Both the position numbers and the translations under genes were made by a program. Shown one piece after another: positions 23,168-32,421 of a DNA stretch of 64,000 nt (its first letter is position 1; the number at the start of each line of letters is the position of its first letter). The notes under the pieces were generated by a model that was given only the letters and a program-made list of their open reading frames with translations, was not told the DNA's origin and made no database searches. Source of the stretch: CAVQFD01 sp963724695 (GTDB lineage Bacteria; Acidobacteriota; Vicinamibacteria; Vicinamibacterales; CAVVIG01); assembly GCA_963724695.1 (NCBI GenBank), contig CAVRVW010000003.1, forward strand, positions 930,001 through 994,000, written 5' to 3'.

Positions 23168-23588
23168 TCAATGTGGGCTGTCGTCGATCACGATTCGCCT
23201 GGTCTCGTCGCCCGCGGTGCCGTGATCGATCCGCACTTCCACGGCACCGTCGAATCGGTACGGAAGGCGATCCGGCCATTCGATGGCGGTCACGCCACCG
23301 GCAAGCGTGATCTCGTCGAGGCCAGATCTCCGACCTCGAGAGAACGGAGGCGGTAGAGATCGACGTGGAAGAGCGGCAGCCGGCCGCCGCGTCCTCCTGA
23401 ACCAGTGTGAAGGTGGGCTGCTCACCTCGCCGGGGTCTATCCCCAGCCCCTCCGCGACACCCCGCACGAAGGCCGTCTTTCCTGCGCCGAGGTCGCCCGA
23501 GAGCAGGTGACCGACCCGGGTCCGAGGCTGCTGGCGAGGTCGCGCCCGACCCCGGCGGTCTCGCTTTCGGCGCTGTCGTAATGGTCAC
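23168..23588 (-). CDS. tsaE: tRNA threonylcarbamoyladenosine biosynthesis ATPase TsaE, frameshifted
   Basis: ATPase needed with TsaB/TsaD for the t6A modification of ANN-decoding tRNAs. The GTG start overlaps the nnr stop as GTGA. Across three frames one reads ASSLGPGSVT, the P-loop GDLGAGKTAFVRGVAEGLGI, PTFTLVQE, and GLDEITLAGGVTAIEWPDRL, which includes the conserved IEWPDRL motif, ending RRIVIDDSPH. The length of about 139 residues is normal. At least three frameshifts break it. Confidence 0.85.
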
Positions 23589-25177
23589 GACCCGTTTCGG
23601 TCGACGACCTTGCGCCGGGCGGTCAGCTCCATGACGGCATCACCCAGGTGCCCGGCCACGTCGCCGGAAGTCATGGCGATCTCGCCCTCGTCGGCCTCGG
23701 CCAGATCGCCTGCCATGCCATGCAGGTAGACGGCGAGCCGGCACGCCCCTTCGGCGTCGAGCAGCTGCGCCAGCCACGCGGCGATCATGCCCGGTGAGCA
23801 CGTCGCCCGGTGCCGCCGGTCGCCATTCCGGGATTCCCGGTCGGGTTGATGAACACCTTTCCGTCCGGCGTGGCGATCAGGGTGCGATGTCCCTTGAGCA
23901 CCACGTAGCAGCTGGTGGCCCGTGGCGAAGTTCCTGGCGATCTCGAGCGCGGCTCGGACTGGACCTCGTCGGTCGACATGCCGACCAGCCGTGCCATCTC
24001 GCCTGGATGTGGCGTGATGATGACGTCCCGCCCTTCGCGCCCCGTGAGGGCGTCCGGATCGTCGGCGAACGCGTTCAAGCCATCCGCATCGATGACGATC
24101 GGCATGGTCGCCCGGTCGACGAGCGTCTTCACGAAGGAGACGCGTCGACGCGCCCTGGCCGAGGCCGGGGCCGACGGCGACGACATCCCGTGCCAGTTCC
24201 AGCACGCGATCGACGGCATCGGGGTCGAGCTCTCCATCGGTGCCCGGCGCCTCTGCGATGGCCTCGGTCATGTACTCCGGCGCCATCGTGGCGAGCACCG
24301 GCTGGCTGCTGGCGCCAGTGGCGACGGTCACCAGGCCCGCGCCCGATCGCAACGCGCCGAGCGCGGCGAGGTAGGCGGCGCCGGTCTTGCCGCGAGAACC
24401 CGCCACGATCAGGACGCGGCCGTAATCCCCCTTGTGCGTGTCCGGCGTCCTCGGGCTGATGAGCTCGCGAGCGGATGCACGGGTCAGCAGCTCGACCCGG
24501 GGGCCCTCGAGGGCCTCGAACACCTCGGCCGGGATGCCGATGTCCGCAATGACGATATCGCCGGCGCGGGTCTCGGCAGGCGGCAGCACGAGCGGAAGCT
24601 TCGGAGCGCCGAGCGTGACCGTCAGGCCAGCCTCGATCGAGTCCCCGATCGGCTCGTGAGAGTCTGCAGACAGTCCTGACGGCAAGTCGATGGACACAAT
24701 CTGGATGCCGGACGCATTCACGTCGGCGACAACGGTCTCCATCAGGCCCGACAGCGGCGCATTGAGTCCCGTGCCGAAAATCGCGTCGATGATGAGGGTG
24801 CAGTCTTCGATCTCGGAGAAGTGAAGCTCCCAGGCTTGACCGTCGGCAATCTCCACGACCGTGACACCCAGCCGGCCGAGGATGTCGAGGTTGACCCGGG
24901 CGTCGCCGCGCACTTCCGAGACCTGGCCGATCAGGAACACCGACGTGTCGACGCCGCGCTGCAGCAGCGTCCGGGCGACGACGAACCCGTCGCCGCCGTT
25001 GTTGCCGCGTCCACAGAGAACGGCGACCTGCCGCTCCGCGAGATCCGTATGGATGGCCTCGACGGCCGCGACCACCTGCCGCCCCGCGTTCTCCATGAGC
25101 ACGAGCGAGGGGATGCCGAGGTCCTCGATCGTCCGGCGATCGGCCTCGCGCATCTGTGACGAGTTGAGCACGCGCAT
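23585..25177 (-). CDS. nnr: Bifunctional NAD(P)H-hydrate epimerase/dehydratase, frameshifted
   Basis: Repairs hydrated NAD(P)H. The N-terminal NnrE (YjeF_N) epimerase domain: LVLMENAGRQVVAAVEA, VLCGRGNNGGDGFVVARTLL and IDAIFGTGLNAPLSG. The C-terminal NnrD dehydratase domain: GDYGRVLIVAGSRGKTGAAY, AVGPGLGQG, and in other frames IVIDADGLNAFADDPDALTG and VIITPHPGEMARLVGMSTD, then GTLIATP-like and GMATGGTG. Two single-base insertions (near 24150 and 23790) plus smaller slips disrupt the C-terminal part; the frame recovers at GMIAAWLAQLL. The gene lies 30 bases after gcvP on the same strand and its stop overlaps tsaE, so it is the fourth gene of the gcv operon. Confidence 0.9.
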   Translation of the reverse strand: MRVLNSSQMREADRRTIEDLGIPSLVLMENAGRQVVAAVEAIHTDLAERQVAVLCGRGNNGGDGFVVARTLLQRGVDTSVFLIGQVSEVRGDARVNLDILGRLGVTVVEIADGQAWELHFSEIEDCTLIIDAIFGTGLNAPLSGLMETVVADVNASGIQIVSIDLPSGLSADSHEPIGDSIEAGLTVTLGAPKLPLVLPPAETRAGDIVIADIGIPAEVFEALEGPRVELLTRASARELISPRTPDTHKGDYGRVLIVAGSRGKTGAAYLAALGALRSGAGLVTVATGASSQPVLATMAPEYMTEAIAEAPGTDGELDPDAVDRVLELARDVVAVGPGLGQGASTRLLREDARRPGDHADRHRCGWLERVRRRSGRPHGARRAGRHHHATSRRDGTAGRHVDRRGPVRAALEIARNFATGHQLLRGAQGTSHPDRHAGRKGVHQPDRESRNGDRRHRATCSPGMIAAWLAQLLDAEGACRLAVYLHGMAGDLAEADEGEIAMTSGDVAGHLGDAVMELTARRKVVDRNGS

Positions 25178-25207
25178 GTCAGTTGCGTGAGAGTAGCAGA
25201 GGTCGGT

Positions 25208-26668
25208 CTAAACTTCCGCGTAAGCCGCAACCGGCGGGCACGCGCACATGAGATTGCGGTCGCCGTAGGGGTTGTCGATGCGGCCGACGGCCGGCCACAC
25301 CTTGCGTGCGCGAACGAACGGCAGCGGATAGGCGGCCTGCTGCCGCGAGTACGGGTGGGACCACTCGTCGGCGGACACCGCCGCGGCCGTGTGCGGCGCG
25401 TGCTTGAGGACGTTGTCCTTCGGGTCGGCCTTGCCGTCGATCACGGCCTGGATCTCGGCCCGGATGGCGATCATCGCGTCGCAGAACCGATCCAGTTCCT
25501 CTTTGGGCTCGCTCTCGGTCGGCTCCACCATCAGCGTCCCGGCCACGGGAAACGAGACGGTCGGCGCGTGGAAGCCATAGTCCATCAGGCGCTTGGCCAC
25601 GTCGGTTTCGTCGATCGCTCCCCCGCTGGCCTGCTTGAGCGGCCGGAGGTCGAAGATCATCTCGTGGGCCACGCGGCCGTTGGGTCTCGTGTACAGCACC
25701 GGGTAGTGAGGCTCGAGGCGCGACTTGATGTAGTTGGCATTGAGAATCGCGTACCGCGTAGCGTCCGTCATGCCGTCGCCACCGAGCATCGTCGCGTACA
25801 CGTACGAGATGAGCAGGATGCTTGCGCTGCCCCACGGCGCCGCGGAGAGGGCGGGGATCGCCTGCGCGCCGCCCGTCTTGACGACGGGGTGTCCCGGCAG
25901 AAATGGTGCGAGGTGTTTCGCGACGCCGATCGGGCCCATGCCCGGGCCTCCTCCGCCGTGCGGGATCGCAAAGGTCTTGTGCAGGTTGAGATGGCACACG
26001 TCGGCGCCGATCGCGGCCGGACTCGTCAGACCGACTTGCGCGTTCATGTTCGCGCCATCCATGTACACCTGCCCGCCGTGCGCATGCACGATTTCGCAGA
26101 TGTCCTGAATGCTCTCTTCGTAGACGCCGTGGGTCGACGGGTACGTGACCATGAGCGCCGCCAGCCGGCGGTGGTGCTCATCGGCCTTCGCCTTCAGGTC
26201 GGCCACGTCGATGTTTCCCTCGCTGGTGCTCGCGACGATCACGACCCGCATGCCCGCCATGACGCCTGTGGCCGGGTTGGTGCCGTGCGCGGATGCCGGA
26301 ATCAACACGATGTCGCGGTCCGCGTCCTTGCGCGACCGGTGATACGCGCGGATGACCATCAGCCCGGCAAACTCGCCCTGCGCCCCGGAATTGGGCTGCA
26401 GCGAGACGGCCGCGAACCCCGTGATCTCGCACAGCGTGGCTTCGAGCTCCCGGAAGATCTGCTGGTATCCCTCGTTCTGATCCACCGGCGCGAACGGGTG
26501 CGGCTTCGAGAACTCCGGCCACGTGACGGGCAGCATCTCGGTGGCGGCGTTGAGCTTCATCGTGCACGAGCCGAGCGGAATCATCGACGTGTCGAGGCCG
26601 ATGTCCTTGCGCTCGAGGCTGCGGATGTAGCGCATCATCTCGGACTCGGAGTGGTGCGTGTTGAACAC
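25208..26668 (-). CDS. gcvP: Glycine dehydrogenase (P-protein), C-terminal half
   Basis: Decarboxylating P-protein of the glycine cleavage system, PLP-dependent. This ORF starts within FLTHPVFNTHHSESEMMRYI and continues LGSCTMKLNAATEMLPVTWP, with the PLP-lysine motif NLHKTFAIPHGGGGPGMGPI near residue 230. The N-terminal wording is that of full-length (about 950-residue) P-proteins, not of the separate GcvPB subunit found in Firmicutes and Thermotoga. The frame is open further upstream without an ATG, running through a repeat-rich linker, so this and the ORF at 26677-28116 are almost certainly one gene broken by a frameshift or repeat change around 26690-26780. Confidence 0.92.
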   Translation of the reverse strand: MFNTHHSESEMMRYIRSLERKDIGLDTSMIPLGSCTMKLNAATEMLPVTWPEFSKPHPFAPVDQNEGYQQIFRELEATLCEITGFAAVSLQPNSGAQGEFAGLMVIRAYHRSRKDADRDIVLIPASAHGTNPATGVMAGMRVVIVASTSEGNIDVADLKAKADEHHRRLAALMVTYPSTHGVYEESIQDICEIVHAHGGQVYMDGANMNAQVGLTSPAAIGADVCHLNLHKTFAIPHGGGGPGMGPIGVAKHLAPFLPGHPVVKTGGAQAIPALSAAPWGSASILLISYVYATMLGGDGMTDATRYAILNANYIKSRLEPHYPVLYTRPNGRVAHEMIFDLRPLKQASGGAIDETDVAKRLMDYGFHAPTVSFPVAGTLMVEPTESEPKEELDRFCDAMIAIRAEIQAVIDGKADPKDNVLKHAPHTAAAVSADEWSHPYSRQQAAYPLPFVRARKVWPAVGRIDNPYGDRNLMCACPPVAAYAEV

Positions 26669-26676
26669 GGGATGCG

Positions 26677-28116
26677 TCAGGAACGGTGACGTCCGCGCAA
26701 GCGTGGACGGATACTCGAGGCCAGAGGCTGGAGGCTGGGGGCTCGATGCTGGAGGCTCGAGGCCAGGGGCTGGGGCTTTCCCACTGCCGAGGCGAAGACG
26801 GCGACGATCGCGTCGAGATCCTCGACGTCGGTGGCCTCGTCCACCGCGATGTTGATGGTGCCATCGTCCCGATAGCGAAGATTGATGCCCTTCCGCTCGG
26901 CGGCCGACCGCACGCTTGCCGCGTCCGCCCCGGCCACGCGAATCGTGTCGAAGAACACGGAGTTGACCTGGCCGAGCCCGAGCGCCAGCAGCCGGTTGGC
27001 GAGCAGCGCAGCCATCGCGTGGACGCGGGCGGCGATCGCCGTCAGGCCCTTCGGCCCGTGATACACGGCATAGAAGGCGGCCATGTTGGCGAGAAGCGCC
27101 TGCGCCGTACAGATGTTCGAGGTGGCCTTCTCGCGCCTGATGTGCTGCTCGCGGGTCTGGAGCGCCATGCGGTACGCACGGTTGCCGTCCGCGTCAACCG
27201 AGACGCCGATGATGCGCCCAGGCGCCTGCCGCACGTGCTTGTCGAGCGTGGCGAAGAAGGCCGCGTGCGGGCCGCCGTACCCCATCGGGACGCCGTAGCG
27301 CTGAGAGTTGCCGAGCACGACATCGGCGCCGAGCTCGCCCGGGGGCGTGAGCAGCGTCAGGCTCAGCAGATCGGTGGCGACCGCCACGAGGACGCCTGCC
27401 GTCTTCGCCCTGGCGATGAGGCCGCGGAAGTCGTGAACGACGCCCGCTTCATCCGGTGTCTGCACGAGGACGCCGAACACCCGATCGGTGAACTCCACCG
27501 CCTCTGCGTTCGCCGGATCGAACAGCTCGATGTCGATGCCAAGAGGTTCGGCACGGGCCCGAACAACGTCGATCGTCTGCGGGAAGCAGGAACCGGCAAC
27601 CATCAACTGGGGTGGCCCGACGATGCTGTCGATCCGGCGGCTCTGGGCGCGCGCGAGGAGGGTCATTGCCTCGGCGGCCGCTGTCGCCTCGTCCAGGAGC
27701 GAGGCCGTCGCGACCTCCATCGCCGTGAGGTCGGCCACCATCGTCTGAAAATTCAAGAGCGACTCGAGGCGGCCCTGCGCAATCTCAGCCTGGTACGGCG
27801 TGTAGGGTGTGTACCAGCCAGGATTCTCGAGCACGTTCCTGAGCACGACGCTCGGCGTCACGCAGTCGTAGTAACCCAGGCCGATATAGGACCGGACGCT
27901 CTTGTTCCTGGCGGCGATGCCGCGCAGGCTTCGGAGAAACTGCTGCTCGGACTGCCCACTCGGCAGGGCGAGCGGCTTCGGCAGGCGGATGCGCGCCGGA
28001 ATGGTCTCGTCGATGAGGGCATCGAGCGAGGCGGCGCCCGCGACCTTCAGCATGGCGGCCGTATCGGCGTCGTCCGGGCCGATGTGGCGTGAGCGGAACG
28101 AGGCTGGCGTGAGCAT
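26677..28116 (-). CDS. gcvP: Glycine dehydrogenase (P-protein), N-terminal half
   Basis: Starts MLTPASFRSRHIGPDDADTA immediately after the gcvH stop (TAGATG). It contains RSYIGLGYYDCVTPSVVLRN, YTPYQAEIAQGRLESLLNFQ, GEMS-like loop GVPMGYGGPHAAFFATLDKH, and MALQTREQHIRREKATSNIC, all hallmarks of the P-protein N-terminal half. It ends abnormally after DAIVAVFASAVGKPQPLASS in a run rich in Pro, Leu, Ala, Ser and Gln encoded by degenerate GAGGCTGG-type repeats, then RGRHRS and a stop. Without the phase change the protein would continue into the C-terminal half. Confidence 0.92.
   Translation of the reverse strand: MLTPASFRSRHIGPDDADTAAMLKVAGAASLDALIDETIPARIRLPKPLALPSGQSEQQFLRSLRGIAARNKSVRSYIGLGYYDCVTPSVVLRNVLENPGWYTPYTPYQAEIAQGRLESLLNFQTMVADLTAMEVATASLLDEATAAAEAMTLLARAQSRRIDSIVGPPQLMVAGSCFPQTIDVVRARAEPLGIDIELFDPANAEAVEFTDRVFGVLVQTPDEAGVVHDFRGLIARAKTAGVLVAVATDLLSLTLLTPPGELGADVVLGNSQRYGVPMGYGGPHAAFFATLDKHVRQAPGRIIGVSVDADGNRAYRMALQTREQHIRREKATSNICTAQALLANMAAFYAVYHGPKGLTAIAARVHAMAALLANRLLALGLGQVNSVFFDTIRVAGADAASVRSAAERKGINLRYRDDGTINIAVDEATDVEDLDAIVAVFASAVGKPQPLASSLQHRAPSLQPLASSIRPRLRGRHRS
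26706..26775 (-). repeat. Low-complexity repeat in the gcvP inter-domain linker
   Basis: On the plus strand this stretch is a degenerate tandem of GGCTGGAGGCT and GGCTCGAGGCCAG units. It encodes the Pro/Ala/Leu/Ser linker between the two halves of GcvP and coincides with the point where the reading frame changes. Both relevant frames are open across it. Confidence 0.7.
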
Positions 28117-28491
28117 CTACTTGATGAGCGTTTCGTACTGGGCCGCGTCGAGGAGCGCTGACGCATCGGCGGTGTTGGCAAGCTTGAGGACGATCATCCA
28201 GCTGGCGTGCGGGTCCGAGTTGACGACCTCCGGTTTGTCTTTGAGCGCGGTGTTTACCTCGAGGACTTCGCCGGCGACGGGTGCGTACAGCTCAGAGACC
28301 GCCTTGACCGACTCGATGGTCCCGAAGGACTGACCGGCTTTGAGCTTCGTCCCGACCTCCGGGAGCTCGATGTAGACGACGTCACCGAGCTGCTGCTGTG
28401 CGTAATCGGTGATGCCGACCTTGCCCGAGCCGCCGCCGACTTCGATCCACTCGTGATCTTTCGAGTACTTGTAGCCGGCCGGGTACGCCAT
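28117..28491 (-). CDS. gcvH: Glycine cleavage system H protein
   Basis: Lipoyl carrier of 124 residues, full length. It begins MAYPAGYKYSKDHEWIEVGG and contains GITDYAQQQLGDVVYIELPE and GTIESVKAVSELYAPVAGEV, with the lipoylated lysine in ESVKAVSE. It follows gcvT after ten bases and abuts the gcvP start. The protein shuttles the aminomethyl group between P, T and L proteins; the L protein is not in the window. Confidence 0.97.
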   Translation of the reverse strand: MAYPAGYKYSKDHEWIEVGGGSGKVGITDYAQQQLGDVVYIELPEVGTKLKAGQSFGTIESVKAVSELYAPVAGEVLEVNTALKDKPEVVNSDPHASWMIVLKLANTADASALLDAAQYETLIK

Positions 28492-28501
28492 GGACTCTCT
28501 C

Positions 28502-29623
28502 CTACGCGGGACGTTTGTAGAACGGCATCGGGACCACCCTGGCGCGCGTCCGTCGGCCGCGGATGTCGACCTCGAGCTCGGTGCCGGCGGCCGAGTGCGC
28601 GATCGGCACGTAGCCCATGCCGATGGCCTTTTTCAGGAACGGGGTCTGGGTGCCGCTCGTCGCCACGCCGATCCTGTCGGTTCCGCCAGGCGCGTAGAGA
28701 TCGTATCCGTGCCGGGCAATGCCGCGGTCGATCATCTCGAAGCCGACGAGCCTTCTCTGCAGGCCGTCGGCCTTCTGACGAGTCAGGACGTCGGCGCCGA
28801 TGAAGTCGCCCTTGCCGAGCGCCACGATCCAGCCCAGGCCGGCCTCGAGGGGCGTCGTGGTTCGATCGATGTCGTTGCCGTACAGGCGCATCGAGGCTTC
28901 GAGACGCAGCGTGTCCCTGGCGCCGAGGCCGCATGGCACGATGCCGGCCGACGCTCCGCTCTGGAGCAGGGCGAGCCACACGCGGTCGGCGGACTGTGGC
29001 GGGACGAAGACCTCGAACCCGTCTTCGCCGGTGTAGCCGGTGCGCGAGATCGTCGCGCGGACGCTGGCCACCTCCCCATGAGCGAACCAGTAGTACTTGA
29101 TGGCCGAGAGATCCACGCCCGTCAGCGGCTGCAGCACCTCGAGCGCGCGGGGGCCCTGCACCGCGAGCAGCGCGTAGCGGGAGCTCGCGTCCACCGCGAT
29201 CGCGTCTCCGACCGGCGCGATGGCGCTTGCAATGTAGGCGTAGTCCTCCGCGATGTGCGACGCGTTGACGACGAGCAGAAAGTGCTGGGCTGCCAGCCTG
29301 TAGACCAGGAGGTCGTCCACGAGCGTGCCCTCGGGCGTCATCAAGCCCGAGTATTGAGCCTGGCCTGGGACAAGCTTGGAGGCGTCGTTGCAAGAGAAAC
29401 GCTGGACAGCGGCCAGGGCGTCCTTGCCGGCGATCTCGATCTGGCCCATGTGGCTGACGTCGAACAGCCCGACCCGTTCCCGAACAGCCAGATGCTCGGC
29501 GACGATGCCCGAGTACTCGACCGGCATGTCCCAGCCGCCAAACGGCACCATCTTCGCGCCGGAGGCGCGGTGCCGGGCGTTGAGCGCGGTCTTCTTGAGG
29601 GGGACGTCGGTAGCCTGTTCCAT
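28502..29623 (-). CDS. gcvT: Aminomethyltransferase (glycine cleavage T protein)
   Basis: Transfers the methylene group to tetrahydrofolate and releases ammonia. From ATG 29623 it is 373 residues, normal length; the open frame extends upstream without a plausible start. Motifs: RHRASGAKMVPFGGWDMPVE, GLFDVSHMGQIEIAGKDALA, VLTRTGYTG-equivalent SRTGYTGEDGFEVFVPP, and CGLGARDTLRLEASMRLYGN. It ends KPFYK-like MPFYKRPA. First gene of the gcvT-gcvH-gcvP-nnr-tsaE operon. The 80-odd bases upstream show no glycine riboswitch. Confidence 0.96.
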   Translation of the reverse strand: MEQATDVPLKKTALNARHRASGAKMVPFGGWDMPVEYSGIVAEHLAVRERVGLFDVSHMGQIEIAGKDALAAVQRFSCNDASKLVPGQAQYSGLMTPEGTLVDDLLVYRLAAQHFLLVVNASHIAEDYAYIASAIAPVGDAIAVDASSRYALLAVQGPRALEVLQPLTGVDLSAIKYYWFAHGEVASVRATISRTGYTGEDGFEVFVPPQSADRVWLALLQSGASAGIVPCGLGARDTLRLEASMRLYGNDIDRTTTPLEAGLGWIVALGKGDFIGADVLTRQKADGLQRRLVGFEMIDRGIARHGYDLYAPGGTDRIGVATSGTQTPFLKKAIGMGYVPIAHSAAGTELEVDIRGRRTRARVVPMPFYKRPA

Positions 29624-29707
29624 TCGGCAGCGTGGGCGGGCAAGGCAGCAGCGGCGCGTCGAAGCCCGAACCGGTAACGTACTATGGGCACGAGAGGCGG
29701 TCAAGGA

Positions 29708-30793
29708 ATGCAGTCGGTCGAAGGAGGAATGACGTTTGGGCGCGCGCGTCTTTGCTGGCTCTTCGTCGGGATCATGGCCCTGCACGCCGTCGTCCCCGGA
29801 ATGGCCCAGCCACATGGTCCGGTGCTTCGGGTTGACGGGGAGCGCTTGCTGGTCGATGGCGCCCCCCGGTTTCTGGTGTTCTTTTCGTACTTTGACGGGG
29901 TACGACGGCCGCCAGCCGTCCTGCACGCCGATCTGGACTACCTCTCGAAACAGGGTATCGACGGCATCAGGGTCCTCCCGAACTGGAGGGCGCAGCTCCT
30001 GACCACAGACGGCGGCGTGCACGGGGCCGCCCTCGGCCAGCTCACGTCGCTCGTGGCCGCCGCTGGCGCCCGCGGCATGCTGGTCGACGTCACGTTCACA
30101 CGCGAGACGAGCTGTCCTCCAGGCACCTCGCCTTCCGACCGGCACTGTGCGTTCTCGGTGGCCGAGTACCTGGCAGGCATTCAGCTTGTGGCGGAGGCGC
30201 TCGAGCCGTACGAGAACGTGCTCTTCGACGTCCAGAACGAGTTCACGATTCACTTCTCGAACGAGGAGCTGGCGTCCACGCCCCATCCGGTTGCCGCCAT
30301 TCGACGCGCGATCAAGGCGGTCGACCCGAAGCGGATCGTGACCGCCTCGAGCGCCGGCGGAGAGCCGCCCGGAGCATTCGCCAACACGAGCAGGGCGCTC
30401 GAGCTGGATGTCGTGGCGTATCACGACGGCCGCGACAGCGACCGGGACGTTCCCGCCCCGAACTGGGCGACCCGCACCACTGATGTCGTGGCGGCCCTGC
30501 GCAAGTCGGTCAATGCTCCGTCAGGGCAACGCCCAATCTATCTGCAGGAGCCGACGCGGTTCCTGATGCCGGGCGAAGGGCGGCGCGACACCGACAGCCG
30601 GCCCGAGAGCTACGGCTTGGCTTTGTCCCTGGCCAGGCAAGCAGGCGCCGCGGCGTGGACGTTTCACACGCCGGCCGGCTTTGCGCTCGACAACTCGACG
30701 CCGCTGCATTCCGCTGGCGGCCGGGGCCTGCTTCAGGCCGGCGAGGTGTCGGTCCTCGACACCCTCAAGGCGAAGGTGGCCCCCGTGGAGTAG
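29708..30793 (+). CDS. Secreted glycoside-hydrolase-like TIM-barrel protein (GH5-like)
   Basis: About 361 residues with a Sec signal (RARLCWLFVGIMALHAVVPG, cleavage near GMAQ). Three in-frame ATGs (29684, 29708, 29729) compete; AAGGAGG lies one base before the last, too close, so 29708 is preferred. The body reads LRVDGERLLVDGAPRFLVFF, YLSKQGIDGIRVLPNWR, and YENVLFDVQNEFTIHF, where NE is the usual acid/base position of clan GH-A enzymes, and late IYLQEPTRFLMPGEG with a possible nucleophile Glu. The fold assignment is reasonable; the substrate is unknown. It is divergent from gcvT. Confidence 0.65.
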   Translation: MQSVEGGMTFGRARLCWLFVGIMALHAVVPGMAQPHGPVLRVDGERLLVDGAPRFLVFFSYFDGVRRPPAVLHADLDYLSKQGIDGIRVLPNWRAQLLTTDGGVHGAALGQLTSLVAAAGARGMLVDVTFTRETSCPPGTSPSDRHCAFSVAEYLAGIQLVAEALEPYENVLFDVQNEFTIHFSNEELASTPHPVAAIRRAIKAVDPKRIVTASSAGGEPPGAFANTSRALELDVVAYHDGRDSDRDVPAPNWATRTTDVVAALRKSVNAPSGQRPIYLQEPTRFLMPGEGRRDTDSRPESYGLALSLARQAGAAAWTFHTPAGFALDNSTPLHSAGGRGLLQAGEVSVLDTLKAKVAPVE

Positions 30794-30831
30794 GTGGAGT
30801 AGGTCGAGTAACGCAGGGCGGCCTGACGCGC

Positions 30832-30837
30832 TAGAAT
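30832..30837 (+). promoter_or_regulatory. -10-like box just upstream of the acyl-CoA ligase start
   Basis: TAGAAT at 30832-30837, nine bases before the ATG at 30847, in the context GCGCTAGAATCGG. A transcript would start at or almost at the start codon. The same TAGAATCGG block occurs before the GTG at 59161. No clear -35 is seen. Confidence 0.4.
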
Positions 30838-30846
30838 CGGCCCGCC

Positions 30847-32421
30847 ATGCCTGCCGATTCGCAAGTTTTCCGAAGCTCGTTTCCGGATGTCACCATCCCC
30901 GATGTGGCGCTCACGGAGTTCGTCCTGGGGGCGGCGAGGTCGCGCGGCGCTCACCCGGCCCTGGTTGATGGGGTGTCGGGGCGAACAATCACTTACGGGG
31001 ACCTCGCGGAGCAGGTGCGACGGCTGGCGGCCGGCTTCTCGCGGCGCGGTATCGGCAAGGGCGACGTCGTCGCGATCTGGTCCCCGAACCTTCCGGAGTA
31101 CGCCGTGGTCTTTCACGCGGTGGCATCTCTCGGTGCGATTCTCACCACCGTCAATACCTCGTACACCGCGGAGGAGGCCGCGTTTCAGATCGGCGACGCA
31201 CGGCCCAAAGTTCTGGTAACCGTGGCGGCGCTTGCGCTTCGCGCGCGCGAGGCGGCCGCCCTGGCGGGGCTGCCGATCGAGATCTTCACGATAGACGATT
31301 CGGACCAGGCGACACATCTCGCCTCAATCGCGGTCGATGCCGATCCACCACCCGTATCGATCGACGCCGCGAACGACGTGGTCGTCCTCCCGTATTCGTC
31401 CGGGACGACCGGGTTGCCGAAGGGCGTCATGCTGACGCATCGCAACCTCGTGGCGAACCTCAGGCAGATCGATGCGGTCGAGGTGCCAGACCTCGACACC
31501 TTCCTCGGTGTCCTGCCGTTCTTCCATATCTACGGCATGGTCGTGATCATGAATCTCGCGTTGATGCGCGGCGCCACCAGCGTCACGCTGTCGAAGTTCG
31601 ATCTCGAGACCGTCCTCAAAATTCTTCAGGACTGGCCCATCCGGATGGCCCACATCGTGCCGCCGATCGCTGTGGCGCTCGCAAAGCATCCGATCGTCGC
31701 CAACTACGACCTCTCGGGTGTGGACTGGCTGTTCTCCGGCGCCGCACCCCTCGGTGCCGAACTGACCGAGGCAGTCGAGACGCGCCTGTCGGTGCGCGTC
31801 AGGCAGGGCTACGGCATGACGGAGGCGAGTCCCGCGACGCACCTCACCGTCGCGGGGCGCGAGCGCGCCGGGAAGGCGGGCCTGCTCATGCCGTCGACTG
31901 AGTGCCGTATCGTCGATCCCGAGAGCGGGCGTGATGTCGGCGGCGGCGAACGGGGCGAAGTGTGGGTTCGCGGGCCGCAGGTGATGAAGGGATACCTCAA
32001 CAATCCCGAGGCGACGGCGCGCACGGTGGATGCCGATGGATGGCTGCACACCGGCGACATCGGGACCATGGACGACGAGGGCTACCTCGAGGTCGTCGAT
32101 CGGCTGAAGGAGCTGATCAAGGTCAAGGGATTCCAGGTGGCGCCTGCCGAGCTCGAGGCGATCCTGCTGAAGCATCCGGCCATCGCCGACGTGGCCGTGA
32201 TTCCGGTTCCGGATGCGGAGTGCGGCGAGGTGCCGAAGGCCATGGTCGTCGCGCGCGGCGAACTGACCGCGGAGGACGTCATCGACTTCGTGCATTCGCG
32301 TGTTGCTCACTACAAACGCGTCAGGCACGTCGCATTCGTGGCACAGATCCCGAAGTCGGCGTCTGGCAAGATTCTCCGCCGTGTGCTCGTGGCCGAGGAA
32401 CGCGCCCGCACCGCCACCTAG
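30847..32421 (+). CDS. AMP-dependent acyl-CoA synthetase (4-coumarate/fatty-acyl ligase-like)
   Basis: Protein of 524 residues. Motifs in order: P-loop VLPYSSGTTGLPKGVMLTHR, GVLPFFHIYGMVVIMNLAL, RQGYGMTEASPATHLT, DGWLHTGDIGTMDDEGYLEV, VDRLKELIKVKGFQVAPAEL and the catalytic lysine in PKSASGKILRR. The FFHIYGM and KGFQVAPAELE wordings match the 4-coumarate-CoA ligase branch. Such enzymes in soil bacteria activate aromatic or fatty acids; substrate cannot be read from the sequence. The neighbours do not form an obvious catabolic operon. Confidence 0.9.
   Translation: MPADSQVFRSSFPDVTIPDVALTEFVLGAARSRGAHPALVDGVSGRTITYGDLAEQVRRLAAGFSRRGIGKGDVVAIWSPNLPEYAVVFHAVASLGAILTTVNTSYTAEEAAFQIGDARPKVLVTVAALALRAREAAALAGLPIEIFTIDDSDQATHLASIAVDADPPPVSIDAANDVVVLPYSSGTTGLPKGVMLTHRNLVANLRQIDAVEVPDLDTFLGVLPFFHIYGMVVIMNLALMRGATSVTLSKFDLETVLKILQDWPIRMAHIVPPIAVALAKHPIVANYDLSGVDWLFSGAAPLGAELTEAVETRLSVRVRQGYGMTEASPATHLTVAGRERAGKAGLLMPSTECRIVDPESGRDVGGGERGEVWVRGPQVMKGYLNNPEATARTVDADGWLHTGDIGTMDDEGYLEVVDRLKELIKVKGFQVAPAELEAILLKHPAIADVAVIPVPDAECGEVPKAMVVARGELTAEDVIDFVHSRVAHYKRVRHVAFVAQIPKSASGKILRRVLVAEERARTAT

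Noticed and set aside
29624..29707. Glycine riboswitch upstream of gcvT
   Set aside because: The space is under 90 bases and lacks the tandem aptamer core sequences.
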